Positions 1 through 8,422 of a stretch of 64,000 nt of DNA are shown in pieces (the first letter of the stretch is position 1; each line of letters starts with the position of its first letter). The notes under the pieces are model-generated. The model saw only the letters and a program-made list of their open reading frames with translations. It had not been told where the DNA came from and ran no database searches. The stretch lies in contig JADJGB010000008.1 of NCBI GenBank assembly GCA_016708305.1, forward strand, positions 2,277,363 to 2,341,362. The letters are read 5' to 3'. The position numbers and the translations under genes were made by a program. The stretch is from Sphingobacteriales bacterium (GTDB lineage: Bacteria; Bacteroidota; Bacteroidia; Chitinophagales; Chitinophagaceae).

Positions 1-939
1 ATGGGTAATCATGTCCCATTTCTTCATACTTCTCATCATACCTTCCCGGACCATAGGAACAAGACATTCTTAATTCAAGTTCCTTTCTATAAAAGTGTGG
101 ATCTCTTGGGATATCCATCTTTACTGCACCGACTACAACTACTCTACCTTTTTTTCTTGTTATTTCAGCCGACAATTCAATAGGATCATTAGAAGGAGCG
201 GCGGCTGTTATAATTACTGCATCAAATCCATGTCCTTGCGTAAAGTTTTTACAAGCTTCTAATAAATTATTGTCAGCTCTATTAATTGCCAAATCAGCAC
301 TTGAACTATCTGCCAGTTTTACTAAACGATCTGATAGGTCAATGCCAAAAACCTGACAGCCATTGGCTCTTAGCAACTGGCAAGTAATTTGGCCAAGCAG
401 CCCCAAACCAATTACACAAACACGAGCACCAAGACTAGGTTCACATTGTCCACGCCCTGAAGAGCAATTGCACCAAGTGTTGTAAATGCTGCTTCTTCCA
501 TTGATACTTCATCAGGAATTTTAACAACAAGGTTCTGTGGAATAGAAACAATTTCTGAATGAGAGGCATAATCCTGACCAGCGCAGGCTACCCTATCACC
601 CGGTTTAAACCTCGAATCGGTATCTAAAGAGGCAATAACAGTTCCTGAGGTACTGTAACCCAAAGCTTTTAAAGAGTCCAACTTTGTTCTTACTTTTTCT
701 ATTGTTGCTTTAAGCCCTTCCTTTTTTATATTTTGTAATACCTGTGCTACCAAATCTGGCCGTTGACGTGCTTTGCCTAATAAACTGGCTTTTGCTACTT
801 TCACTGTACTTCTTTCTGTACCTGCACTTATCAAAGAATATTTATTTTCAATCAGAACTTTTCCTCTTGATATAGAGGGTTCCGGAACTACATCTACATA
901 AAGATCACCGGTTTTGAAATTTTGTATTAATTGTTTCAT
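1..939 (-). CDS. Zinc-type (MDR) dehydrogenase of the polysaccharide locus, 3' end beyond window
   Basis: The protein starts MKQLIQNFKTGDLYVDVVPE. It has the GroES-like half (SLISAGTERSTV, then FKPGDRVACAGQDYASH) followed by the Rossmann half (RVCVIGLGLLGQITCQLLRA), as in medium-chain dehydrogenases that often sit beside GFO/IDH oxidoreductases in capsule clusters. The reading frame breaks near 449: just after ALQGV one base appears missing, and the next frame continues cleanly to base 1, including GRVVVVGAVKMDIPRDPHFY. It is the last gene seen in the minus-strand polysaccharide operon. The substrate is unknown; a sugar or sugar-nucleotide redox step is inferred from the neighbours only. Confidence 0.8.
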
Positions 940-1039
940 CAGTTTACATATTATTTTTTACGGTAGTTAGAATTTAACAAACTTCCTTCCTAGTGGACAA
1001 AAGTTTTAATGGCGTATTTCAAATTAATCATGAATAGGT

Positions 1040-2341
1040 TTATGAACTAAGTTTTAGCTTCTGAATTAGTAATTGAAATTTATTAATTGCAGATAATTCC
1101 AAGAATTCAACCTCAATTAATTTTATTTTTAACCCTTTTCCTGCTTTAATTGATAGCTCACGTAATATTTCATCTTTTAAATCCGATGTCAAATTTGTTT
1201 CAGGAATAATTCTAAGTTCTATCTCACCTAATTTTTCCTGGTAATATTGAAGGCCTTTAATGTAATTGTAATATTTGCTATGCAAGTTTAGAGCAGTTGT
1301 AGTTATACTAGAACCATCAGACTTATGTATTTTATCACCTTGCCATCGTCCTTTTACTTTTCTAAATGTCAAACCAATATGTCCACAATTTTTACATGAA
1401 TCACCAACGTATTCAGCATAATCACCAGTTCTGTATCGGATAAATGGCATCTTTGTATTAATAAATCCAGTACCTACAAGCTCACCAACTGCCCCTGGTT
1501 CTTTTATTACATTTCCATTATCATCAATTATCTCGGTATAGCCATAAAAGGGATTCGAATGATAATTTTCACAACTTGTTTCTTCTCCAGCAAGTATCAA
1601 CTTTTCGGAATGTCCATACCAGGTATACATTCTAATCTTTAAAGTATCCTGTATCAATTGCTTTTGTTGAGATAATATATTTTCACTTCCACAAAGAAAT
1701 GCTCTTAAGGTGGTTTTGATGTTTTGTTTTTCCAAATATTTACAAATAGTAAATGCCGCACTTGGATAAGCACGGAAATATTTTAATTTTAAAGAGTTTA
1801 TATGATTAACAACAAAATTTATATAACTATCATTTAAAGAAAAATTATCATATTGGTACTCTTTAATTAGTGTATCTATATTAAATTTTTTTCCATTTAA
1901 CTTGTGATTTGTGAGCGTACCTTTATAATCTTTCATTGACATGCCAATTTTTGACCAGTTATGGTTCATCCAAAACCATTCAAACCCCTTTCTGTTTTTG
2001 TCAATATAAAACCCCAAAGGTTTCCCAGAGGTTCCTCCTGTAGTAATATAGTCTGAACCCTTTGTATTAATTATGAAATCGTTAAAAAAATTTAGCACAA
2101 TATCTTTATCTATAAAAGGGACATCATTAAAAGAATTTTTTCCCTTTAAGTAAACATAGCCCTTTGCAGTTGAAGCATGCTCACAGCATACTTTTTAATT
2201 TCTCTTCTGGTATGTGCACACAAAATCATCTTTGTCTCTTGTTTTTGTATATACTTTTTGAATCTGTTTTGCTCGTCTAAATGATTCACCAAATACAAAA
2301 TCGTTCGGTAAAAGGCTGGCTAAGTTTCTTATTATACTCAT
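1040..2341 (-). CDS. CapK/PaaK-like adenylate-forming enzyme, frame broken near the N-terminus
   Basis: From about 2098 down, 352 residues read cleanly as an AMP-binding enzyme of the phenylacetate-CoA ligase/CapK type: a glycine/threonine-rich loop (DYITTGGTSGKPLG), then YRTGDYAEYV and a CxxC-like turn (DSCKNCGHIG). The likely start is the ATG at 2341 (MSIIRNLASLLPNDFVFGES). Between the two lies a stop at 2197-2195, and two other frames are needed to recover EHASTAKGYVYLKGKNSF, so at least two indels are present. CapK-type enzymes in capsule loci are thought to activate an acid for transfer to a sugar; the acid is not predictable here. Confidence 0.75.
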
Positions 2342-2391
2342 GAATTTGAAAACGTTACTATTCTAAAATTTTCTTAATTAAATTATTCAAT

Positions 2392-3483
2392 TCAGAAATG
2401 AAGATCAAGAAGTATCTTATCTATCTTTTCAAATGCTACACTACTATCATAAGCCCTACAAGATTCTGATTTTTCCATAAATCTTTTTACGATATTAGGG
2501 TTGTCGATAAGATATTCGATTTTTTGAGCCAAATCAAATGCATTTCCAACTTTGAAGAATTCAGTATTCTGTTTGTCCAATAAAATATTCTTATTAGGAA
2601 GAATATCACTAGCAATGATTGCCATATTTGAAGCAATTGCCTCTTTCAAAACCAACGGAGAGTTTTCAAAATGCGAGGGGAATAAAAACATTTTTGACTT
2701 CTTAAAAAAGTCATACTTATCCTTACCAAACACATTGCCATGCAGCACAATATTTTCTACTAAATTATACTCCAATAGTTTTTCTTTGATATAATATTCA
2801 GCCTTCTCATTTTCTGAAGTACCTAAAACATTCACATTAATTGAATACCCTTTATTTTTTAATATATGAATCGCCTCTATAAGGTCATAAAACCCCTTCT
2901 TTTCAGATAGTCTGGAAACATAAAGAAACGATAACTCCTTTTTCTCTATGATGTTAGCGTAATGTTTATAATCAACAAAGTTTTCAATAATAATCATTTT
3001 GTTTTGCTCGAAAAAGGCTTTAAAATAATTTATATGATCATCCGATAGCACTACAATTTTTTTAACAAACCGAAAAACAAATCCAATAATCCAAATCTTA
3101 TCCTTATGTAGAAAGTATTCTCCCTGCTTTTTTGAATGAAAGTGTACAACGATATTTTTCTTTAACAGTCGAAGAAGAATAATAATCAAAGCATCTCTAA
3201 TGAATGCCATATTTGAAGTTACAAATATGTTTACTGTATTGTACTTATACTTTCTTTGAAAACGCAAAAACTGAAAAACATTATTGATAAAATGAAGCAA
3301 ATTTTTTACTCCTTTTTTCTTATATAGATCTTCATTTATTGTCCCCCTTGAGGTATCAAAACATATTACTTCCCATTTATGACAAACAATATCCTGAAAA
3401 GACTTGTTCATAACAGCCACTCCACCCAAAGGAGGGGGTAAGGGACCAACAAACAAAACCTGTTTGAAAATTTCTGAATTCAT
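2392..3483 (-). CDS. GT4-family glycosyltransferase
   Basis: A 363-residue GT-B fold glycosyltransferase. The N-terminal glycine-rich loop GPLPPPLGGVAVMNKSF lies at residues 13-29. The C-terminal nucleotide-sugar domain starts near residue 187 (LYVSRLSEKKGF), and the retaining-enzyme E-x7-E type motif is ENSPLVLKEAIASN near residues 273-286. It is separated by one base from the upstream glycosyltransferase gene, so the two are almost certainly co-transcribed. It should add a sugar from a nucleotide donor to the lipid-linked repeat unit on the cytoplasmic face. Donor and linkage cannot be read from the sequence. Confidence 0.88.
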   Translation of the reverse strand: MNSEIFKQVLFVGPLPPPLGGVAVMNKSFQDIVCHKWEVICFDTSRGTINEDLYKKKGVKNLLHFINNVFQFLRFQRKYKYNTVNIFVTSNMAFIRDALIIILLRLLKKNIVVHFHSKKQGEYFLHKDKIWIIGFVFRFVKKIVVLSDDHINYFKAFFEQNKMIIIENFVDYKHYANIIEKKELSFLYVSRLSEKKGFYDLIEAIHILKNKGYSINVNVLGTSENEKAEYYIKEKLLEYNLVENIVLHGNVFGKDKYDFFKKSKMFLFPSHFENSPLVLKEAIASNMAIIASDILPNKNILLDKQNTEFFKVGNAFDLAQKIEYLIDNPNIVKRFMEKSESCRAYDSSVAFEKIDKILLDLHF

Positions 3484-3484
3484 T

Positions 3485-4522
3485 CTATTTAACTTCTTCT
3501 AAATACCGTTTAGCAGTACTTTGTACTGAATAATTTTTAAGGGCATACTCATAGGCCATTTCAACAGCCTTCTGATTTTCTGATCTTTGAATAATTTCCT
3601 GAATTTTATCTGCTAAACAATTTACATTACCCACTTCAAAAAAATCTCCATACTTCCCAAATTCTATCACTTCCATCGGCCCTTCGATATTTGATACCAA
3701 CACAGGAATTTTTGCAGCCATCCCTTCCACTACTGTAAGCCCGAAACCCTCATAAAATGAAGGCTGTACCAATAAGTCATAATTTTTAAGATGCGAGTAG
3801 ATATAGCTCCTATCTCTAAGACCAAGAAATCTAATATTCTTATCTAATTGGTAATCATTTACTAAATCTTGAAGTTTATCTAATGATTTTCCTTCCCCAA
3901 TAAAATCTATTTCAATATTGTCAACGCCTCTTTCCTTCAAAATTCTTGCGGCTTCTATTAATACATGCTGTCCTTTGTTATTTGTATTCAAACGAGATAC
4001 CTGAACGATGTGGAAATTTTCATGTCGTTCTGTCCTACATTGTAGTTTCTTTGTTTCAATCTGACTAAAATCAATACCGTTATTTACAACTATAGAAGAC
4101 ACATCTGCTCTTTGTTTAAGATCATTCGCCACTGCCTGAGATATAGCATATATATTTTTGTACTTGCTAAAAAAAACAGATTTCACTCCAGTAGTATGAA
4201 CAGTAAGTATTGATCTCTTTTTAAAAACCGGCAACAACATACCTGCCATATTATGATTATGGCAATGAATAATATTATACCTGTTTTTAAGTATAATAGT
4301 CTGTAATTGTAGTATTGGAAAAATTGATTTGCTACCTGGTTTTCGTTTAAGCTTAATTACATTTATTGCTTTGTCCAATTTAGTCAAAAGCGGCTCATGT
4401 ATTTCATCATTGACAATTATTATATCCACTTTTTCATTCACAGATTGACAATTTGCTATATCAACAAGCATTGATTCAGTACCACCAACTTGCATTGAAA
4501 AAATTAAATGTAAAATGCGCAT
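3485..4522 (-). CDS. GT4-family glycosyltransferase
   Basis: A 345-residue GT-B glycosyltransferase. The start MRILHLIFSMQVGGTESMLV carries the GGTE loop typical of GT4 enzymes (residues 13-16). The acceptor half holds YNIIHCHNHN near residue 82. The donor half begins near residue 173 (IVQVSRLNTNNKGQHVLIEA) and carries FYEGFGLTVVEGMA near residues 256-269 with the paired glutamates. Its first base overlaps the last base of the acetyltransferase stop codon, a sign of translational coupling. Role inferred: a later step of repeat-unit assembly. Sugar specificity is unknown. Confidence 0.9.
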   Translation of the reverse strand: MRILHLIFSMQVGGTESMLVDIANCQSVNEKVDIIIVNDEIHEPLLTKLDKAINVIKLKRKPGSKSIFPILQLQTIILKNRYNIIHCHNHNMAGMLLPVFKKRSILTVHTTGVKSVFFSKYKNIYAISQAVANDLKQRADVSSIVVNNGIDFSQIETKKLQCRTERHENFHIVQVSRLNTNNKGQHVLIEAARILKERGVDNIEIDFIGEGKSLDKLQDLVNDYQLDKNIRFLGLRDRSYIYSHLKNYDLLVQPSFYEGFGLTVVEGMAAKIPVLVSNIEGPMEVIEFGKYGDFFEVGNVNCLADKIQEIIQRSENQKAVEMAYEYALKNYSVQSTAKRYLEEVK

Positions 4523-5088
4523 TAATAAGCTATTTTATTTAGAATGTATCCTTCCGACCCTTTTTGAGAAATAAGCTTTGCAGGAATACCTGTTACTACA
4601 CCAAACTCCGGTACATCATCGGTTACAACAGCATTTGCCCCAATTGCACTATTATCCCCAACATTCACATTCCCTATAATCTTTGCACCGGGACCGATAT
4701 AAACATTATTACCAATTGTAGGATACCCTTTGCGTTTCCCTCTCGAATTGAACCCAATTGTAACCCCTTGTGAAATATTTACATTACAGCCTATTACTGC
4801 TTTTGGAGATACAACAATACCGCCGAAATGACCTATGTAAAAACCTTTGCCAATTTTTGTTTCAGCTGGTATATCATAACCATATTTATACTTAAGTCTG
4901 GAAAGAACTAATCTTGGAAAAATATATAACAACTTGTTATTTCGAGTACCATGAGCTATTCTATGCCAAAGCATAAAACGCACGCCTGATGTTAGAAAGT
5001 ATGCTCTTAAAAAGCTCTTATATGTATTACATCCGGTATATCTAAATACATCCGTTTTAAACATTCGTAAAATATCTTTCATAACCAT
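4522..5088 (-). CDS. Serine O-acetyltransferase-like hexapeptide acetyltransferase
   Basis: A 188-residue left-handed beta-helix acetyltransferase. The catalytic region GKGFYIGHFGGIVVSP supplies the histidine, followed by hexapeptide turns such as VIGCNVNISQGVTIG and PTIGNNVYIGPGAKIIGNVN and the closing VVTGIPAKLI. The fold matches CysE and the WcaB-type acetyltransferases of exopolysaccharide loci. Because it sits between the polymerase and glycosyltransferases, O-acetylation of the polysaccharide repeat is more likely than cysteine synthesis. The start may be the second methionine (MKDILRMF). CysE itself usually has a longer N-terminal helical domain, which is missing here. Confidence 0.85.
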   Translation of the reverse strand: MVMKDILRMFKTDVFRYTGCNTYKSFLRAYFLTSGVRFMLWHRIAHGTRNNKLLYIFPRLVLSRLKYKYGYDIPAETKIGKGFYIGHFGGIVVSPKAVIGCNVNISQGVTIGFNSRGKRKGYPTIGNNVYIGPGAKIIGNVNVGDNSAIGANAVVTDDVPEFGVVTGIPAKLISQKGSEGYILNKIAY

Positions 5089-5091
5089 TTT

Positions 5092-6303
5092 TCAATTTCT
5101 ATTAGAATTCACTTTTATGGATTCAAAAGATCCACTTCTATTACTGATTGAACAAAACATTAGTACAAACAAACTCATCACTTGAGTTCCTGTAACTAAA
5201 GAATTATTGGTTGAAGCTGCGGCAAAAAATAAAACTATAACCAAATGTCTCATAATCCTTTTACTAATCACCATTGTTGAAATGAACATTCTGTAATAAA
5301 ATACAACAAGGAGTACGGCTATTATTATTCCAAACTTTAATATCCATCCAACAAAAAAGTTTTCAATAATATTTACCCCTTCCATATACATCATACTATC
5401 CACTTCCTTTTGGGTTTTTGCAAAAAAATAGCCAGATAAGTTATCCCAATCAATTAAGTCAATACTTTGCACACGCACTGCTGCACTATCGTCAAAAAAA
5501 GAAACCTGAACCAAACGCTCACCAAATGGGGTAAAAAATATCAGATAACTTATGGCTACTACTATTGCTCCTACCAAAAAGGTTAATGCCGCTTTATTAA
5601 GCTTTCTAAAATAAATTCCTCTAGAAAAATAAGCCGGTAAAACAAATAGCAAAACCAGCGCTGCAAAAGATGTGTATAGTGCACCTCTTGCTCCATAACA
5701 AACCAATGCCGCCAGCATTATTGTTAAATAAATACTTTTTCTTAAAAGTTTCATCTTTGACAATAAAGTAAACAAGATAAAAACACAGGTAATTAAGGCA
5801 TTATTTAAAGGATGTCCTAATAAGGCAGTTGATCTAAATACCTCACCGTATGTAGTGGTTATTGGTAAAAAGTTGTAATTAATAGCTCTTTCAATTATAG
5901 CCATTATCGAATTTATCAGTATTAAGTTCAAGGCTAACTTTTGAGCTTTTAGCTTTCCTTCATTACTAACTAACTTAAAATTCAGCAATATTAGCATAGG
6001 AGACAAAAGCGTATCAATAATAAACGATACCGACGTTAAATTATTGGTAAACGCCAGATAAATAAATATCAATACAATCAATAGTAGTCCATACCAAACT
6101 GAATTATGATAAGCCTTGGCAACTTTTAAAATTTTCTTGCTATTGAAAAAAGTAATTAATAAAATAAAATATGAAGATGGATGAATTTTGGTAAGGTTGG
6201 AAGTCGCTGCCGATCCCATATCATAACCAAAACCTCTCAGCACCCCTATTCCCAAAAACAGCAGCACGGTAAGTACAATTAATAATTTCTGATCTCTACT
6301 CAT
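5092..6303 (-). CDS. Wzy-like O-antigen/capsule polymerase
   Basis: A 403-residue integral membrane protein with about ten hydrophobic segments spread over its length and a larger polar loop near residues 265-310 (FGERLVQVSFFDDSAAVRVQ region), the topology expected of Wzy polymerases and WaaL ligases. These families are poorly conserved in sequence. The call rests on topology, on the loop, and on its place directly after the flippase gene with 1 bp between them. It would polymerise lipid-linked repeats on the periplasmic face. Confidence 0.75.
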   Translation of the reverse strand: MSRDQKLLIVLTVLLFLGIGVLRGFGYDMGSAATSNLTKIHPSSYFILLITFFNSKKILKVAKAYHNSVWYGLLLIVLIFIYLAFTNNLTSVSFIIDTLLSPMLILLNFKLVSNEGKLKAQKLALNLILINSIMAIIERAINYNFLPITTTYGEVFRSTALLGHPLNNALITCVFILFTLLSKMKLLRKSIYLTIMLAALVCYGARGALYTSFAALVLLFVLPAYFSRGIYFRKLNKAALTFLVGAIVVAISYLIFFTPFGERLVQVSFFDDSAAVRVQSIDLIDWDNLSGYFFAKTQKEVDSMMYMEGVNIIENFFVGWILKFGIIIAVLLVVFYYRMFISTMVISKRIMRHLVIVLFFAAASTNNSLVTGTQVMSLFVLMFCSISNRSGSFESIKVNSNRN

Positions 6304-6304
6304 C

Positions 6305-7684
6305 TTATCCTATAAAAAATTTTCTAAATATCAAAGTGGTAATTATCAAAAAAAGAATAATAGAAAGAATTGCGTATTTTTTCCCAAGACCTGCATCAAA
6401 ATCTTTTTTAGCATAGAAAAAAATATACAATATTGCCAAAAGGCTCATTACTATACTTGAAATTGCCACACCATAAATTCCCCAAGATTTTATGGTTAGG
6501 TAACAAAAAATTAAATGTCCTAAACCCAACAATAAGGGAGAGCATCATCAAAACTTTTGTTTTCTTAAGAAACTGTAGTTTTTGATCCAAATGATGCACT
6601 TTGAGATTAAAAAAATAAACAGCCACCACAATTGCAGGAAAATACTTTCCAATTGCTATGGATTTATCACCAAACATCAAACGACACAATGGTTCTTCTA
6701 ACAAAATAGCAATTGCCAAAAAAACTGGAATCAGAACATAAAATATTTTTGAATTTGCATGGTAAAGGTTTTGTGCCGCTGTTTTTTCATTTGTATTTAG
6801 GTGACGAATGATTTTTGGGTAGGAGGAAATTGTAATAACACTAAACAAGGAACTAATTGCCAGGTTAGATAAGTTATAACTTGCAGAATAAATGCCTAAT
6901 GCCTCTAATCCTATAAAATTTTCAATGAGGTATCTATCCACTCTGGTAAAAATGCTGATAGCTAATGTGGAAATAATAATAGGAGTAGAATACTTTAAAA
7001 ATTGATTGTAATATGTTTTGGATTTTAATTTTAATAAGTGCTGGCGCATTTTATAAAGCGAAGGAGAAATATAGAAAATACACAAAAGTCCCAAACTCAA
7101 AACCTGTACCGACACAATTGTGGTTGCTTTTGTTTCAGGATTCAGAAAGGTGTAAACTATAGCCGGAATATAGTAACAAAAACCAATTAGAAATGCTATT
7201 AAGGTATATTGGAGGAGACTATTGTTGGAAATGCGAACATAGTCTTGTAAATAATAAGCAACACCTCTTACAATTAGTCCAATGGTAACTATGGGAATCA
7301 AAGAATAGTTTCCCACATTGGGGTTAAAAAATTGAAAGATTAGTAGGCTTAAAATAAGCAATACAGATATGACGCTCATTAGTTGAATTGAAACCAATAC
7401 CGATTTCAAACTTTTATCATAAAACCTCATCATTCCCATCTTTGTCCAACCATATAAAATCCCTGCAAAAAATTCTACACTAATCCAGATTAAGGACAAT
7501 AAGCCATAATTTTCAAAGCTCAGGTTTCTGGTAAAAAATTAATTGCAGGTACACCAAAAGCAATTACCGGAAGCAGATATTTATCAAAATATTTTTTATA
7601 ATCCTGCAACCAATAATTTTTTACAATACTATTTGTTCCTGTACTTGCTTCCAAAGTTTTTTAAGTTTTTTGTTTAGCTAGCAT
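6305..7684 (-). CDS. Wzx-like polysaccharide flippase (MOP family), frameshifted
   Basis: A multi-span membrane protein of the Wzx/MATE-like superfamily. The core frame (7499 to about 6540) carries the typical TRVDRYLIENFIGLEALGIY loop and YNLSNLAISS. It then breaks near 6535, and the last 70 residues (LGHLIFCYLTIKSWGIYGVA onward) continue in another frame to 6305. The N-terminus is also shifted near 7530: YFDKYLLPVIAFGVPAINFL is followed in a different frame by LSFENYGLLSLIWI. More indels sit in A-runs near 7650. The best start is the ATG at 7684. It flips undecaprenyl-PP-linked repeats to the periplasm for the adjacent polymerase. Confidence 0.8.
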
Positions 7685-7795
7685 AACTAATTTTATACTT
7701 TTTTCTCTGCCAATATTATTTTCAAAATGCAGTCAAACATCAATTACCTACACCTCTCTAAGGTCTATCAGCCGCCCTTCCAGAGCTTATCGAAT

Positions 7796-7835
7796 GGTAC
7801 GGCTTCGCCACCGTCAGTAACATTTTCTTTGTTAC
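7796..7835 (-). promoter_or_regulatory. Tandem hairpins in the leader between the antiterminator and flippase genes
   Basis: Within the 179-bp gap between the NusG-like gene and wzx, the minus strand can form two adjacent stem-loops: GTAAC/GTTAC with a 9-nt loop (7835-7817), and GGT-GGC with a GAA loop paired to GCC-ACC with a 2-nt bulge (7812-7796). LoaP-type NusG paralogues are known to act through a hairpin in the leader of the operon they control. Placement here fits such a recruitment site, but the stems are short and the function is inference. Confidence 0.4.
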
Positions 7836-7863
7836 CAACCCACCTGCTCTATTTTATACATCC

Positions 7864-8412
7864 TTAGTCCGCTATTTTGCGTACTAAGTGTATGTCTATC
7901 TCCACCGAGGCAAAGCAGCCTAAGGAGGGAATGGCTATCCTGATCTTGGGCTTGTCCCCCTGCTCTGTCAGTGTTCCCTTTAGTCCTGTTAGTTGGCCGG
8001 CCATAATCTCCACTTCATCGCCTTCCTGCAAACTTCCGTTGTGGATGCTTACAGGCTCTTCGGCGGCACACAATTGTTGTATGCGGTTGATCTCGGCTTC
8101 CGGCACTTCGGCTACCTGTCCATTGAAGGATATAAATTTTAGTAACCCTCCAGCTTCAAAAACCTTGCTGCGCCATTGTGCTTCGGTTTTCACAAATATG
8201 TATCGGTTGAACAACGGCAGCTCCACCCATTTCCGGCGGTCGTGCCATTGCCGCAGTTGTTTCTGCATTGGCAGAAAATGGCAGATATCCATTTCAGTAA
8301 ACCTTTTGCTTACCTGCTTTTCTGCTCTTGGTTTTGTTATCAATACATACCATTTGCTGTTGTCCTTTGTTGCCCTATACCCCGAGCTGTTCTGTTTTTC
8401 GGGCGCTGTCAT
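7864..8412 (-). CDS. UpxY/RfaH-like NusG paralogue, operon-specific antiterminator
   Basis: A 182-residue NusG-family protein. The NGN domain spans roughly residues 20-115 (KWYVLITKPRAEKQVSKRF, then HFLPMQKQLRQW and LPLFNRYIFVKT). A KOW domain follows at about 128-175 (EGDEVEIMAGQLTGLKGTL). It is not the general NusG, which lies in the rpoBC region and lacks this RfaH/UpxY-like basic linker. Such proteins bind paused RNA polymerase and let it read through long polysaccharide operons. It lies 10 bp after the wzc-like gene and directly before the hairpin leader and the rest of the cluster, so it probably controls the flippase-to-dehydrogenase part. Confidence 0.88.
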   Translation of the reverse strand: MTAPEKQNSSGYRATKDNSKWYVLITKPRAEKQVSKRFTEMDICHFLPMQKQLRQWHDRRKWVELPLFNRYIFVKTEAQWRSKVFEAGGLLKFISFNGQVAEVPEAEINRIQQLCAAEEPVSIHNGSLQEGDEVEIMAGQLTGLKGTLTEQGDKPKIRIAIPSLGCFASVEIDIHLVRKIAD

Positions 8413-8422
8413 TTATTTTGTT

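Noticed and set aside
1..183. 60-codon plus-strand frame at the window edge
   Set aside because: Antisense to the well-supported dehydrogenase Rossmann domain on the minus strand.
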